This document shows positions 9,642-22,067 of a stretch of 64,000 nt of DNA, in pieces; position 1 is the first letter of the stretch, and each line of letters begins with the position of its first letter. The position numbers were made by a program, and so were the translations under genes. The notes under the pieces were generated by a model. It saw only the letters and a program-made list of their open reading frames with translations. It was not told where the DNA came from and did no database searches. The stretch is from assembly GCF_001975725.1 (NCBI RefSeq), contig NZ_CP019434.1, forward strand, positions 1,757,486 through 1,821,485, written 5' to 3'. The DNA is from Acidihalobacter ferrooxydans (GTDB lineage Bacteria > Pseudomonadota > Gammaproteobacteria > DSM-5130 > Acidihalobacteraceae).

Positions 9642-12068
9642 TCATGGTTTCGGGTTTAGGTTCGTGCCGTTCCCTGAAATCGCTGTCGTCACAGCTTTGA
9701 TCTCATACCCCATCGCCCGGTAGCCGCGCTGGCGTTTGTCCCACATGCGGATGAGTTGCGGCTGATCGCTTTCGACATAATCATAGATGCGCACATCCTG
9801 CTTATCTGCGTGTTCCCGATGCAGGCGTCCGGCATATTGCTGCAAGGTTCCTTTCCAGGAGATCGGCATGGCCAACACCAGTGTGTCGAGCGGCGGATGA
9901 TCGAAGCCTTCGCCGATCAGGCGACCAGTAGCAAGCAAGACTCTTGGTGCCGACTCATCCAGCGCATTCAATGCCGTGATCACAGCCGTTCGCTGCTTCT
10001 TCGACAAGCGGCCATGCAGGACGAAACAGTGCTCGACCTCAGCCCCCAGCGCCTCCTGCAACAGCGGCAGATGATCCGTTCGCTCGGTCAGCGCCAGCAC
10101 CTTTCGCCCTTCCCGGTAGGCGGCTTGCACATCCCCGGCGATTCTTCGGTTGCGTTTTACATCGTTGGCAAGGATGCGGAACACATCCTGAATCGATGAA
10201 TCCGGCGGGATCTCCGGCGCGGGCAGCACCTGCGGCCAGACCTCCAGTTGTGCCGGGGCGGTTTCCGGTCTGGCGGCGCTGTGGCGGATCGGTCCGCATT
10301 GCATGAAGATGATCGGCTGATGCCCGTCGCGTCGGATCGGGGTGGCGGTCAGGCCCACCACGAATTTCGCCTTGGCCTGTTTGAGGATGGCCTCGAAGGA
10401 AAACGCCGACAGGTGGTGGCATTCGTCGATGATGATCTGGCCGTACTGGTCGAGCAGTCCGCCAAGCTCTTCCCGGCGGGAAAGGGACTGCATGACCGCG
10501 ATGTCGATCTTTCCGGACGGTTTTTTCTTGCCGCCGCCGATGACACCCAGGCTTGCTTTCGGAAACTCAAGAAATCCGTTCAACCGCTCCTGCCACTGAC
10601 GCAGCAGTTCGGTGCGATGGACCAGCACCAGTGTGCTCACCTTGCGCCGGGCAATCAGGGCGGCTGCGGTAACGGTCTTGCCGAAGGCCGTCGGGGCGCA
10701 GAGCACGCCGACCTCGTGTTTGAGCATCTCCCGCACCGCCGCTTTCTGATCCTTGCGCAAGGTGCCGGTGAATTTGGCCGTCACCCTCCGTCCTGGCAGG
10801 CGCTCGTCCTGCAGTTCAGGGCGGATGTCGTTCTCCTGCAGCAGGTCAAGCACAGCATCGAGGCAGCCACGAGGCAGGCCGATATGATGGGCGTAGTTCT
10901 CGGCGCAGCCGATGATGCGCGGCTTGTTCCACACCGGCAGAAGCATGGCCTGGGCCTTGTAGAACTCGGGATTCTGGAAGGCGGCGAGGCGGATCAGGCG
11001 GTTAGCCAACGGTTGCGGCAGATCGGCTTTGGCAATGAAGATCTGGTTAGCCAGCACCAGGCTCAGCGATTCCGGTAGCGGACCGGCAATCCGCGCGGGC
11101 AGGGGCGAAGGACGTTGCCAGGGCTTGCTGTCTTCTTCCTCGGCGGAAAAGGCCACATCAATAGGATGGCGACCACCGCTGGCCCGCAAAATGGCGTCTT
11201 CCAGGTCACGCCGGGACATGGGGCGGATGGATGCCAGAAAAGTCCATTGATCGGGGTAGGGCTGAAGGTGTTCGTCGACGAAAACACTGCGGTCCAATTC
11301 CCTCGGCTGTTTCTGCAGGGGCAGCGCGATGAGGTTGCCGAAGCCGCCCTTGGGTAAGGTGTCCTGGTTGGGAAACAGACGGTCGTAGCTGGTCAGGGAC
11401 ACGGACCGGGTGCGGTCGCAGGTATAGCTGATCAACGCGGCTCCAAGCTGCCGGGCCGCGCGGGCCGGAACCGGCTCGGCAAAGAAGATCCAGATGTGTG
11501 CTCCATTGCCGGAGCGGGAAATCTCCAGCGCCGCCGGAAAGTTGAGTTCCCGACAGGATTGCAGGAAGGCTTTGGCATCCTCGCGCCAATTGGCTTTATC
11601 GAAATCGGCGGCCAGAAAGCAGCAACTGTCATCGCCAAGGAGTGGATAGACGCCGATGGTTCGTTTCCCGGCCAAATGGCCGTAGATCACCTGATCGGTC
11701 ACCGGCAGCCATTGGCGCTGTGTGCAGTCGCCACATTTCACCCGGGGCTTGTGGCAGATGCCGGGCTTCCACTCGTTACCGCAGGCCGGTGAATAGCCGG
11801 ACGTGCCCTGGGCCGACTCCCAGCGTTGGGGGTAGACATCGACCCGCCCACGAAAAAGGCGGCGAAACAGGGCGATCTTGTCGTCCGTGGTGAAATGGAT
11901 CGGGGTTGGTGCGGATTCGGTCGGGGCGGTGACGGGTTCAGGGATGGCCGGTTCTTCCCAGGCGATACCGTGCCGGGTCAGCAGCTTTTTGAGCCGGGCG
12001 TTATCCTCGCGCAGCTGACGCAGTTCGTCCTGTTCATTCTGGCGCTTGTCACTCTTCGGCAAAGCCAT
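9642..12068 (-). CDS. TOTE-type primase-helicase (conflict system)
   Basis: An 808-residue fusion. After a short coiled-coil-like N-terminus comes an archaeo-eukaryotic primase-like domain with the acidic pair in AADFD (near 155) and a downstream SGNGAHIWIFF block. A superfamily 2 helicase follows, with Walker A CAPTAFGKT (about 460), the DECHH box (about 548), GLTATP and a C-terminal TGRLIGEGFDHPP motif. This architecture belongs to the TOTE class of predicted conflict systems, which lie near restriction genes and small unknown partners. It overlaps the gene before it by 20 nt. A role in nucleic-acid sensing or restriction is family knowledge and inference. Confidence 0.82.
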   Translation of the reverse strand: MALPKSDKRQNEQDELRQLREDNARLKKLLTRHGIAWEEPAIPEPVTAPTESAPTPIHFTTDDKIALFRRLFRGRVDVYPQRWESAQGTSGYSPACGNEWKPGICHKPRVKCGDCTQRQWLPVTDQVIYGHLAGKRTIGVYPLLGDDSCCFLAADFDKANWREDAKAFLQSCRELNFPAALEISRSGNGAHIWIFFAEPVPARAARQLGAALISYTCDRTRSVSLTSYDRLFPNQDTLPKGGFGNLIALPLQKQPRELDRSVFVDEHLQPYPDQWTFLASIRPMSRRDLEDAILRASGGRHPIDVAFSAEEEDSKPWQRPSPLPARIAGPLPESLSLVLANQIFIAKADLPQPLANRLIRLAAFQNPEFYKAQAMLLPVWNKPRIIGCAENYAHHIGLPRGCLDAVLDLLQENDIRPELQDERLPGRRVTAKFTGTLRKDQKAAVREMLKHEVGVLCAPTAFGKTVTAAALIARRKVSTLVLVHRTELLRQWQERLNGFLEFPKASLGVIGGGKKKPSGKIDIAVMQSLSRREELGGLLDQYGQIIIDECHHLSAFSFEAILKQAKAKFVVGLTATPIRRDGHQPIIFMQCGPIRHSAARPETAPAQLEVWPQVLPAPEIPPDSSIQDVFRILANDVKRNRRIAGDVQAAYREGRKVLALTERTDHLPLLQEALGAEVEHCFVLHGRLSKKQRTAVITALNALDESAPRVLLATGRLIGEGFDHPPLDTLVLAMPISWKGTLQQYAGRLHREHADKQDVRIYDYVESDQPQLIRMWDKRQRGYRAMGYEIKAVTTAISGNGTNLNPKP

Positions 12069-12598
12069 GTTCCGCCATCAGATCGTCCATGTCGTCGCCA
12101 ACGCCCCAACCCCAGTTGTGGCCTTCGCTCCGGACACGTTCAAGCCGCTCGACAAAGGCATCCTGCTGGCTGGGCTCAAGCGCCGCAATCGCCTTCAGCG
12201 CCTGCTCGAACATGCGCACCAAGGCGTTGAAAGCCCTCGTCATCCATGCCGCAGTAGCCGAGCAGGTTCATGCAGGATTCGCAATAGACCACCGTCAGCT
12301 CCGCCAGCCCTTCCGGACGCCCGATGGCTTTCTTGTAATCGGAGATTGCCTTTTTGGCTTTGGCGACCGAGATATCCTGATTGCGCATCACATCCGGACA
12401 AACCCAGCGGTTGATGGTGGCCTTGTACGGTTCGCGCACATCCTCGCCCAATGCAAAGCGGGCATGGAGAAAAGCCTGATTGCTCTTGCTGGCGGCGTAC
12501 AAATCCTGAATCAGGCCCAGCAGCGCCGGACGGTCGAGATCGGCAAGCTGGCGCTTGAGATTGGTCCAGGTCGGTTTTTTCTTGTTTGATTTTTTCAT
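12049..12598 (-). pseudogene. small TOTE-associated protein, frameshifted
   Basis: Two overlapping minus-strand frames make one protein if one base is removed. The first runs MKKSNKKKPTWTNLKRQLAD to YCGMDDEGF; the second continues FNALVRMFEQALKAI to the stop at 12049. The break lies at the AAA at 12230-12232 (TTT in the coding strand); deleting one T restores GFNALVRMFE. Intact relatives of about 180 residues read straight through this point, and one is usually found beside the primase-helicase. ATG 12598 is preferred over GTG 12607. Either a sequencing error or true inactivation; function unknown. Confidence 0.75.
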
Positions 12599-12606
12599 GA
12601 AGCCCA

Positions 12607-12939
12607 CTATTTGCTCTTGATGGCCCGAAAAGCCGAGTCGTCAGCCAGATGTAGATAGATGCGGCCGTTCAGCTCGCCATTTTCAATGGCCGCCCAGCCC
12701 CGACCGCAAATCGGATCGTTTTCATCCTGTCCCGACCAGGAAAATTCGAAACGCGGCGCATGACCAAATGGCTCCACCCGGCCATCTATATCCCCGGAGA
12801 CCAGCCCAAACTGAAACTGGCCGGTGCCGTCAGAGCCGATGTTGATAAATCCCGGCACCTCCATGTCGACGTAATCCTGATCCCAGACCTCCATCTCGAC
12901 GATGCGCCAATTTCCGGTAAACGGTTTCATCTTTTTCAT
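12607..12939 (-). CDS. conserved hypothetical protein of the TOTE module
   Basis: A 110-residue acidic, aromatic-rich protein with no catalytic motif that I recognise. Conserved-looking strings are WRIVEMEVWDQDYVDMEVPG near the start, DENDPICGRGWAAIENG in the middle and HLADDSAFRAI at the end, suggesting a small beta-rich fold. It is the first gene of the three-gene minus-strand operon with the primase-helicase, and its stop overlaps the alternative GTG of the next gene. The operon promoter must lie in 12940-13126. Confidence 0.7.
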   Translation of the reverse strand: MKKMKPFTGNWRIVEMEVWDQDYVDMEVPGFINIGSDGTGQFQFGLVSGDIDGRVEPFGHAPRFEFSWSGQDENDPICGRGWAAIENGELNGRIYLHLADDSAFRAIKSK

Positions 12940-13058
12940 AGGATGCCTTTCTGGTTACCTCTTTCTGACCCACCAAGTTGTCACAGTCCATGTCATAGCG
13001 TTGGGCACATGCATGAAAAAACGGATAGGAGAAAAATCTCTGGCCATGTTTACGTCCC

Positions 13059-13086
13059 TTGTTCGGACGAATCCGGTTAGTATATT
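13059..13086 (+). promoter_or_regulatory. candidate sigma-70 promoter for the RHH-hsdM operon
   Basis: TTGTTC, 16 bases, TATATT, ending 40 nt before the RHH start codon. The spacer contains the small dyad CGGA-CGAA-TCCG (13064-13075), which could be an operator for the RHH protein. The 187-nt divergent gap must also hold a minus-strand promoter for the TOTE genes. Confidence 0.4.
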
Positions 13087-13126
13087 CGCAGTACAATCGA
13101 AAGCCACTCCGGAATTGAGGTTACTG

Positions 13127-13303
13127 ATGGCCGAAACCAAATCGACGACCCTGACTGTTCGTGTCCACCCCGCCGTCAAGGAGGGGCTGAAGGTCGCGGC
13201 GGAAAAGGAGCGGCGCAGCCTCGCCAACATGATTGAGGTGATGATTCGCGACTATTGCGCCCGTACCGGCGTCGCCCTGGAAGAGAAGGCGACCAGCCGC
13301 TAA
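13127..13303 (+). CDS. ribbon-helix-helix (Arc-type) regulator
   Basis: A 58-residue protein. TLTVRVHPAVKEGLKVAAEK followed by RRSLANMIEVMIRDYC has the short strand and two helices of Arc/MetJ-type DNA-binding proteins. The frame is open further upstream, but ATG 13127 has GAGG six bases before it and begins the recognisable domain. It lies 22 nt before hsdM and is probably co-transcribed, suggesting it represses or times expression of the restriction operon. An antitoxin role is possible, but no toxin is adjacent. Confidence 0.75.
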   Translation: MAETKSTTLTVRVHPAVKEGLKVAAEKERRSLANMIEVMIRDYCARTGVALEEKATSR

Positions 13304-13325
13304 GCCCCCACAATAAGGACCGACC

Positions 13326-14879
13326 ATGGCCAGACCTGCTGCCAAAGCCAAAGAACAAGAACCCCTGGAAAAGACCCTCTGGAAGAGCGCCGACCGGCTG
13401 CGCAAGAACATGGATGCCGCCGAGTACAAACACGTGGTGCTCGGGCTGATCTTCCTCAAGTACATCTCCGACGCCTTCGAGGAGTTGCACGCCAAGCTGA
13501 CCGCCGGCGACGGTGACTACGCCGGGGCTGACCCGGAGGATGCCGACGAGTACCGGGCGGAGAATGTCTTCTTCGTTCCCGCCAACGCGCGTTGGTCTTA
13601 TCTCCAGGCCCGGGCCAAGCTGCCGGAGATCGGCAAGGACGTGGACGATGCCATGGAGGCGATCGAGAAGGAGAACCCCACCCTCAAGGGGGTGCTGCCC
13701 AAGCAGTACGCCCGCCAGAACCTGGACAAGGCGAGTCTCGGCGCGCTGATCGACATGGTCGGCAAGATCGGCCTGGGCGACGCCACGGCCCGCAGCCAGG
13801 ACATCCTGGGCCGGGTCTATGAATACTTCCTCGGTGAGTTTGCCGCCGCCGAGGGCAAGAAGGGCGGCCAGTTCTACACCCCCGGCAGCATCGTCAAGAC
13901 CCTGGTCAACATGCTCGAACCCTACCAGGGGCGGGTCTACGATCCCTGCTGTGGCTCCGGCGGCATGTTCGTGCAGGCCGAGAAACTGGTCGAGGCCCAC
14001 CAGGGGCGCATTGACGACATCTCTATCTACGGCCAGGAGTCCAACCAGACCACCTATCGCCTTTGCCGCATGAACCTGGCTATTCGCGGCATCGACGGCT
14101 CCAACGTGCGCTGGAATGGCGAGGGCAGCTTCCTCAACGATGCCCACAAGGACATGAAGGCCGAGTACATCATCGCCAACCCGCCCTTCAATGATTCCGA
14201 CTGGTCGGGCGAGCTGCTGCGCGACGACCCGCGCTGGCAGTTCGGCGTGCCCCCCACCGGCAACGCCAACTTCGCCTGGATGCAGCACATGATCTACCAC
14301 CTCGCCCCCACCGGGACGCTGGGGCTGGTGCTGGCCAATGGCTCGCTATCGTCCAACAGCGGCGGCGAGGGCGAGATCCGCAAGGCCATCGTCGAGGCCA
14401 AGCTGGTGGACTGCATCGTCGCCCTGCCCGACAAGCTGTTCTACAACACCGGCATCCCCGCCTGTCTCTGGTTTATCTCCCGCGACCGGCGCAACCATAA
14501 TTTCCGCAACCGGGAAGACGAAATCCTCTTCATCGACGCCCGCAACCTGGGCGAGATGATCACCCGCCGAAACCGTGACTTCACGGATGCGGACATCGCC
14601 CGTATCGCCGACACCTACCACGCCTGGAGAAACAAGGATGGCGGTTACGAGGACGAACAGGGCTTCTGCAAGGCCGCCAATCTGGAGGAGGTGCGCAAGC
14701 ACAACCATGTACTGACGCCAGGGCGTTATGTGGGCATTCCCGACGAAGAGGATGACGGGGTGCCCTTTGAGGAGAAGATGGCTATGTTCACCGCCGAACT
14801 GGCTGAACAGATGGCGCAGGGGGAGACGCTGGATGTGCGGATTCGGGAGAACCTGGCGAAGGTGGGGTTTGGGCTATGA
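13326..14879 (+). CDS. hsdM: type I restriction-modification methyltransferase subunit
   Basis: A 517-residue HsdM. It begins with the HsdM N-terminal helical domain ([17 protein letters not shown]), followed by the N6-adenine methyltransferase core with the S-adenosylmethionine motif [10 protein letters not shown] (206-215) and catalytic NPPF (285-288). It methylates adenine in the site chosen by HsdS and protects host DNA. It overlaps hsdS by four bases (ATGA). Three accessory genes separate this pair from hsdR. Confidence 0.95.
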   Translation: MARPAAKAKEQEPLEKTLWKSADRLRKNMDAAEYKHVVLGLIFLKYISDAFEELHAKLTAGDGDYAGADPEDADEYRAENVFFVPANARWSYLQARAKLPEIGKDVDDAMEAIEKENPTLKGVLPKQYARQNLDKASLGALIDMVGKIGLGDATARSQDILGRVYEYFLGEFAAAEGKKGGQFYTPGSIVKTLVNMLEPYQGRVYDPCCGSGGMFVQAEKLVEAHQGRIDDISIYGQESNQTTYRLCRMNLAIRGIDGSNVRWNGEGSFLNDAHKDMKAEYIIANPPFNDSDWSGELLRDDPRWQFGVPPTGNANFAWMQHMIYHLAPTGTLGLVLANGSLSSNSGGEGEIRKAIVEAKLVDCIVALPDKLFYNTGIPACLWFISRDRRNHNFRNREDEILFIDARNLGEMITRRNRDFTDADIARIADTYHAWRNKDGGYEDEQGFCKAANLEEVRKHNHVLTPGRYVGIPDEEDDGVPFEEKMAMFTAELAEQMAQGETLDVRIRENLAKVGFGL

Positions 14880-16111
14880 GTCAACTCGAAACGGTTGAGC
14901 TGGAGAGTGTAGGCCGGATCGTTACAGGGAAGACTCCCCCTTCTTCGATAGAAGGCGCTTTTGGCGGTGATGTTCCGTTTATCACTCCTTCTGATATGGA
15001 TGGCAGGAAATGGATTGATACCACCGATCGTTATTTGACTGAAGTCGGAGTCAGCACTGTAAAGAGTTCCTTGGTGCCGAAAGGCGCTGTTGCGGTTTCC
15101 TGTATCGGTTCCGATATGGGAAAGGTCGTGATGGTTGCAAAAGATAGCGTAACAAATCAGCAAATAAATTCGATCATTGTCGATGAAGCAAGGTATGTTC
15201 CCGAATACATTTATTACGTTCTACTGCCTCGCCAGAAGGAGCTGAAGGATTTAGCAAGTGGTTCCGCAACGCCGATTCTGAGCAAGGGGCTTTTTTCGAG
15301 AGTTACCGTAGATTTACTTCCTTTTCATTCACAGCAAGCCATCGCCGAAATCCTCTCCTCCCTCGACGAAAAAATCGAACTCAACCGCAAGCAGAACCGC
15401 AGCCTGGAGGCCATCGCCCAGGCGCTGTTCAAACGCTGGTTCGTGGAGTTCGAATTCCCCGACGAAAACGGCCGCCCCTACAGATCAAGCGGCGGCGCCA
15501 TGCAGCCCTCCGAGCTGGGGGAGATTCCGGTGGGGTGGGAGGTTGGCTGTATCGGTGATTTTGTTGAACACAAGAAGGACGGAATCAATCCTGGCGACCA
15601 GCCTGATGAGCTGTTTTTCCATTTCAGCATCCCTAACTTCGACGACGGCCAAGCAGCGAAGCCGGAACTTGGCGGCACAATCTTGAGCAACAAGTATTTG
15701 GTGGCCCCGGACTCTATTCTCGTCTCGAAACTTAATCCAAGATTTCCGAGGATATGGCCGGTCTTCGGGGTTCCTGGTGAGCGATCTGTTTGTTCCACTG
15801 AGTTTCAAGTTCTATCGCCAGGCGAAGGCGCATTTGGATTCGTTCTCTGTCTTCTGAAGTCACCTCTTGTTGCATCGGAAATGGTATCGAGGGCATCGGG
15901 GACGAGCGGTAGTCACCAACGCATCAACCCGGATGATCTTCTTTCCATAGAGGTGATTAAGCCAATGGAGGATGTCATTGAGCGTTTTCATTTGGCCGTT
16001 CTCGACGGCATTCGTAAAGCGCAGGCGAACTTGGAACAAAATCGAGTGCTAGGTGAAGTGCGAGATACCCTTCTACCAAAACTGATGTCCGGCGAACTCA
16101 GGGTGGCGTGA
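14876..16111 (+). CDS. hsdS: type I restriction-modification specificity subunit
   Basis: A 411-residue HsdS with two target recognition domains (about 1-150 and 205-360), each followed by a conserved helical segment: [20 protein letters not shown] in the centre and a related stretch ending KLMSGELRV at the C-terminus. It sets the bipartite DNA sequence recognised by the methylase and nuclease. The first recognition domain (about 14920-15330) is visibly richer in A and T than the conserved segment after it, the usual sign of domain swapping. Confidence 0.93.
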   Translation: MSQLETVELESVGRIVTGKTPPSSIEGAFGGDVPFITPSDMDGRKWIDTTDRYLTEVGVSTVKSSLVPKGAVAVSCIGSDMGKVVMVAKDSVTNQQINSIIVDEARYVPEYIYYVLLPRQKELKDLASGSATPILSKGLFSRVTVDLLPFHSQQAIAEILSSLDEKIELNRKQNRSLEAIAQALFKRWFVEFEFPDENGRPYRSSGGAMQPSELGEIPVGWEVGCIGDFVEHKKDGINPGDQPDELFFHFSIPNFDDGQAAKPELGGTILSNKYLVAPDSILVSKLNPRFPRIWPVFGVPGERSVCSTEFQVLSPGEGAFGFVLCLLKSPLVASEMVSRASGTSGSHQRINPDDLLSIEVIKPMEDVIERFHLAVLDGIRKAQANLEQNRVLGEVRDTLLPKLMSGELRVA

Positions 16112-16112
16112 C

Positions 16113-17126
16113 ATGGACTTCAACGACAACCCGGAATTCAACGATTGGCTGGATGAAACCTATCCGAGGGTAGAGATCGGGGAGTTCTCGGAGGCGCCGA
16201 GCGTGGTGCTGTTCGAGATGGACCCGAGCGCGTATCTCGACCAACTGGATGCCTGGAAGAGCCAGCAGATTGAGGAGTTCCCGGAGGTGGTCGTCAACGA
16301 GTTCCCGGCGCCCATCGCCCATTACCTGCACCAGACGCTGCACGGCTACGACGACGCCAACCACCGCTTGCAGTTGCTGCGCACGACGTGGGAATCGGTG
16401 ATCTTCACCCTGTATAGCCTGGCCGTGGGCGAGGTGCTGTATCGAGGCGTAAACCTTTCGGGTTTTCAGCTCGGTGGTCAGCCGTTATCGCTAAACCGCA
16501 TGATGTCGGATAGCCTGGCGACCAGGCTGGGCTTCGTCGAAGCGTTGGTGAACAACGATGCGGATACCGGCCAGTTTGTGATGTCCGAGATTGTCAGCGC
16601 CGATGCCATAGAGGGATTGCGCCAGCTCAATCAGGAACGCAACGCCATTCAGCACATCGCCGCGCTCAACGCGTCGGAGTCAGAGGCACGGTTTGAGCAG
16701 TTGCTTCCCGATGTAAAAGCGGTTCTTTACGCGTTGCGCAAATTACGAAACGTTTCATTTATTCAATACCGCAGAAGTGAGCCTACGCCACGAGACTTGA
16801 AATGTCGCAAGTTCGATGGCCATACGCTCGGGCGCATGAATTACGATTTATGTCTCAGCGAAGCGCAGTTTGCGGCCATCGGCGCGAATCTTACGGCCAA
16901 CCGGCTCTATGCGGAGCTGGGCGAGGACATCTTCTGCGTCTCACCGTTCGCCCATGTGGTTGACGAAAACCACCAGACCTATCTTTGTTTCTACAAGAAA
17001 AAGAACAATGCTGCCTTGTTCCGGTTTGAGCGGGTTGGAACTCCCGTCGGAGAGTTCGACCTCGATGGCGGTCAATTTCAGGATGTCAGGGACGCGATAG
17101 AGGGGGCGTTGCAACATGTGGTCTAA
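16113..17126 (+). CDS. unknown protein with a HEPN-like RNxxxH motif, in the hsd operon
   Basis: A 337-residue soluble protein that I do not recognise as a named family. The N-terminus is acidic. The middle is helical and contains ERNAIQHIAALN (near residue 187), matching the RNxxxH signature of HEPN ribonuclease-type domains. The C-terminal third looks beta-rich (FDGHTLGRMNYDLCLSEAQF). It starts one base after the hsdS stop, so it is translated with the restriction operon. HEPN proteins are often toxins or abortive-infection effectors, so a back-up killing role is possible but unproven. Confidence 0.6.
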   Translation: MDFNDNPEFNDWLDETYPRVEIGEFSEAPSVVLFEMDPSAYLDQLDAWKSQQIEEFPEVVVNEFPAPIAHYLHQTLHGYDDANHRLQLLRTTWESVIFTLYSLAVGEVLYRGVNLSGFQLGGQPLSLNRMMSDSLATRLGFVEALVNNDADTGQFVMSEIVSADAIEGLRQLNQERNAIQHIAALNASESEARFEQLLPDVKAVLYALRKLRNVSFIQYRRSEPTPRDLKCRKFDGHTLGRMNYDLCLSEAQFAAIGANLTANRLYAELGEDIFCVSPFAHVVDENHQTYLCFYKKKNNAALFRFERVGTPVGEFDLDGGQFQDVRDAIEGALQHVV

Positions 17127-17144
17127 GTCGGCGGGCGGGGCGTC

Positions 17145-17846
17145 ATGAACGAAACCTATAACATCTATTGCGACGAATCCTGTCATCTGGAGAACGACCA
17201 TCAGCCGGTGATGTTGCTGGGCGCTATCTGGTGCCCGGTGGGTGAGGTAGCGCGTCTGTCAAAGGAAGTCCAGGACATGAAAGCGCGGCATAATGCGGCT
17301 GGCGAGCTGAAGTGGTCAAAGGTTTCGAAAGCGCGGCTGAACTTCTATCTGGAGCTAGTGGATTGGTTTCTGGCTGAAGTGCCACTGCACTTTCGCGGCT
17401 TGGTGGTGCTGCACAAGGAGCGGCTTAACCACGCGCTATTCAATGAAGGATCGCACGACGATTTCTATTACAAGATGTACTTCTCGCTGCTGAGCAAGAT
17501 TCTGAGTCCCGATCAGCGGTACAACATCTATCTGGACATCAAGGACACCCGCAGTCGCCTGAAGCTGCGCAAGCTGGGCGAGGTGTTGTGCAATGACAAA
17601 TACGACTTTACCAGCCAGATGATCGGGCACTTGCAGAATATTCGTTCCCACGAATCCTATTTGCTCCAGGTGTGTGACTTTCTGCTTGGCGCAGTTTCTT
17701 ATCGGCACCGGGGGCTTGAGGGTAATCCGGCAAAGGTGGCGGTTATCCAGCATCTTGAAAAGCGCTTGGGGCGCCAGTTGTTGTATTCAACGCCGTTACG
17801 CGAAGAGAAGTTCAATTTGTTTCTATTTACCCCACGGGAGGCGTGA
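17145..17846 (+). CDS. DUF3800 family protein
   Basis: A 233-residue protein with the DUF3800 hallmark YCDES near the N-terminus and a second acidic strand, NIYLDIKDTRS, near residue 130. These positions suggest an RNase H-like fold with metal-binding acidic residues. DUF3800 genes recur as cargo in restriction operons and mobile islands; their biochemical role is not settled. ATG 17145 lies 18 nt after the upstream stop, and the end abuts the next gene. Confidence 0.8.
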   Translation: MNETYNIYCDESCHLENDHQPVMLLGAIWCPVGEVARLSKEVQDMKARHNAAGELKWSKVSKARLNFYLELVDWFLAEVPLHFRGLVVLHKERLNHALFNEGSHDDFYYKMYFSLLSKILSPDQRYNIYLDIKDTRSRLKLRKLGEVLCNDKYDFTSQMIGHLQNIRSHESYLLQVCDFLLGAVSYRHRGLEGNPAKVAVIQHLEKRLGRQLLYSTPLREEKFNLFLFTPREA

Positions 17847-17851
17847 CGGGC

Positions 17852-18325
17852 ATGAGCTACCCGGAATGGCTACCCGAACTCTTCCGGGTGAATCCTTGGC
17901 AAGGGGATACCTACGAGGCCCTGTATCGCCTCTTCGCACGTGATTTCAAGGCATCGCAGCCAGTATATGACGGGCATGCGGTTTGGTTTTTCCCGGAGAT
18001 GGAGGACGGGAAGGAGAAGATCTTCTGGCATCTGACTTCGCGGGAGGACAAAGAGGCGGGTGATCGCTTGCCGGATTTACGCAGAAGCGAGCGGCTACCC
18101 TGGGTGCGGCCGATGCTGGACCAACCGGAGAAGCCGGAGATTCTGGCTTGGGACCACGATGAAGGAGATGGGACGGTCAAGACTTACGTCTGGCTGGAGA
18201 ACGACGATTTCGTGGTCATCATGAAGAAGTATCCCGATGGCCGGCGGCGGCTTGTAACCTCGTTCTGGGTCGAATACGGGAACACCAAGCGGAAGCTCAG
18301 GAAGAAATATGAGCGCAGGATTTGA
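17852..18325 (+). CDS. hypothetical protein, possibly RelE/barnase-like fold
   Basis: A 157-residue protein. The central and C-terminal part (RLPWVRPMLDQPE, then TYVWLENDDFVVIMKKYPDG, ending in a basic tail KRKLRKKYERRI) resembles the short, basic nucleases or toxins encoded by phages and islands; that comparison is tentative. GTG 17843 would overlap the DUF3800 stop, but GGGAGG at 17836-17841 suits ATG 17852 better. It is the last gene before a hairpin and a 166-nt gap ahead of hsdR. Confidence 0.55.
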   Translation: MSYPEWLPELFRVNPWQGDTYEALYRLFARDFKASQPVYDGHAVWFFPEMEDGKEKIFWHLTSREDKEAGDRLPDLRRSERLPWVRPMLDQPEKPEILAWDHDEGDGTVKTYVWLENDDFVVIMKKYPDGRRRLVTSFWVEYGNTKRKLRKKYERRI

Positions 18326-18341
18326 GGCCGAAAACAAGAAA

Positions 18342-18362
18342 GGCCAACGCGGAGCGTTGGCC
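18342..18362. terminator. hairpin between cargo genes and hsdR
   Basis: GGCCAACGC-GGA-GCGTTGGCC is a perfect nine-base-pair stem with a three-base loop, 16 nt after the previous stop. It lacks a clean T run, so it may attenuate transcription or protect mRNA rather than stop fully. A second short dyad, TCCACC-ATG-GGTGGA, lies at 18371-18385. Confidence 0.4.
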
Positions 18363-18491
18363 CAACTCCTTCCACCATGGGTGGATGAGATATCCATAGT
18401 ATCGGCCTGATGGGGCGAAAACTCAAGGACAATTTCGGGAAAATTCAATGTCGTCGGGGCTTATTGGCCAATTAATTATGCGTAAAAACAA

Positions 18492-21704
<3,213 letters not shown>

Positions 21705-21769
21705 TGCACTCGGCTCGCCCGTCACGCCGCTTGCAAGCTACGCGGCAAGCGCCGCGCCGAGCTAAGCCT

Positions 21770-21868
21770 TGCCAGGGATAGCGCGGGGTCGGGTTCCAGC
21801 AGGCAGAAGGGGACGTTTTTGTGGTGTGTGACGACGGCTTCTTTGCCGATCCAGTTCAATGTTGGCAT
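21770..21868 (-). pseudogene. N-terminal stump of a type III-like DNA methyltransferase
   Basis: The minus-strand frame from ATG 21868 reads MPTLNWIGKEAVVTHHKNV and continues to EPDPALS, the conserved opening of Mod-type site-specific DNA methyltransferases. Homology stops after about 33 residues and the frame ends in unrelated sequence at 21722, beside the hsdR end. The catalytic domain is missing. The upstream genes (XRE, SH3-like, HepT, MntA) probably once belonged with this methyltransferase. Confidence 0.6.
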
Positions 21869-21881
21869 GAGGCCGCGTTCC

Positions 21882-22067
21882 TTACTTGTGTTCTTTTTGC
21901 TGAGTGTCTGCCCTATTCGCGAGGGTCTGGTTCGGTTCATTGGTAAAAAACGCGAGGTCGGCGCTCACCCCGAGGGCGTGGGCCAGTTTCTCCTGGGAGA
22001 GTGCCAGTTGTCGCCGCACCTCCTTGACCGTTTCAGGAAAGTTTAAGGGTTGGCGGATCATGGCCAT
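21882..22067 (-). pseudogene. XRE-family DNA-binding protein, truncated
   Basis: MAMIRQPLNFPETVKEVRR followed by LALSQEKLAHALGVS is a helix-turn-helix opening common in XRE regulators. The expected recognition helix and NRWE-type segment are replaced by an unrelated tail after LGVS, so the DNA-binding unit is incomplete. ATG 22067 has a CAGGAG site upstream and overlaps the end of the previous gene. It probably lost its C-terminus by a small deletion near 21955. Confidence 0.6.

Noticed and set aside
12902-13126. N-terminal extension of the RHH protein
   Set aside because: The extension has no RHH character, and a good ribosome binding site precedes ATG 13127.
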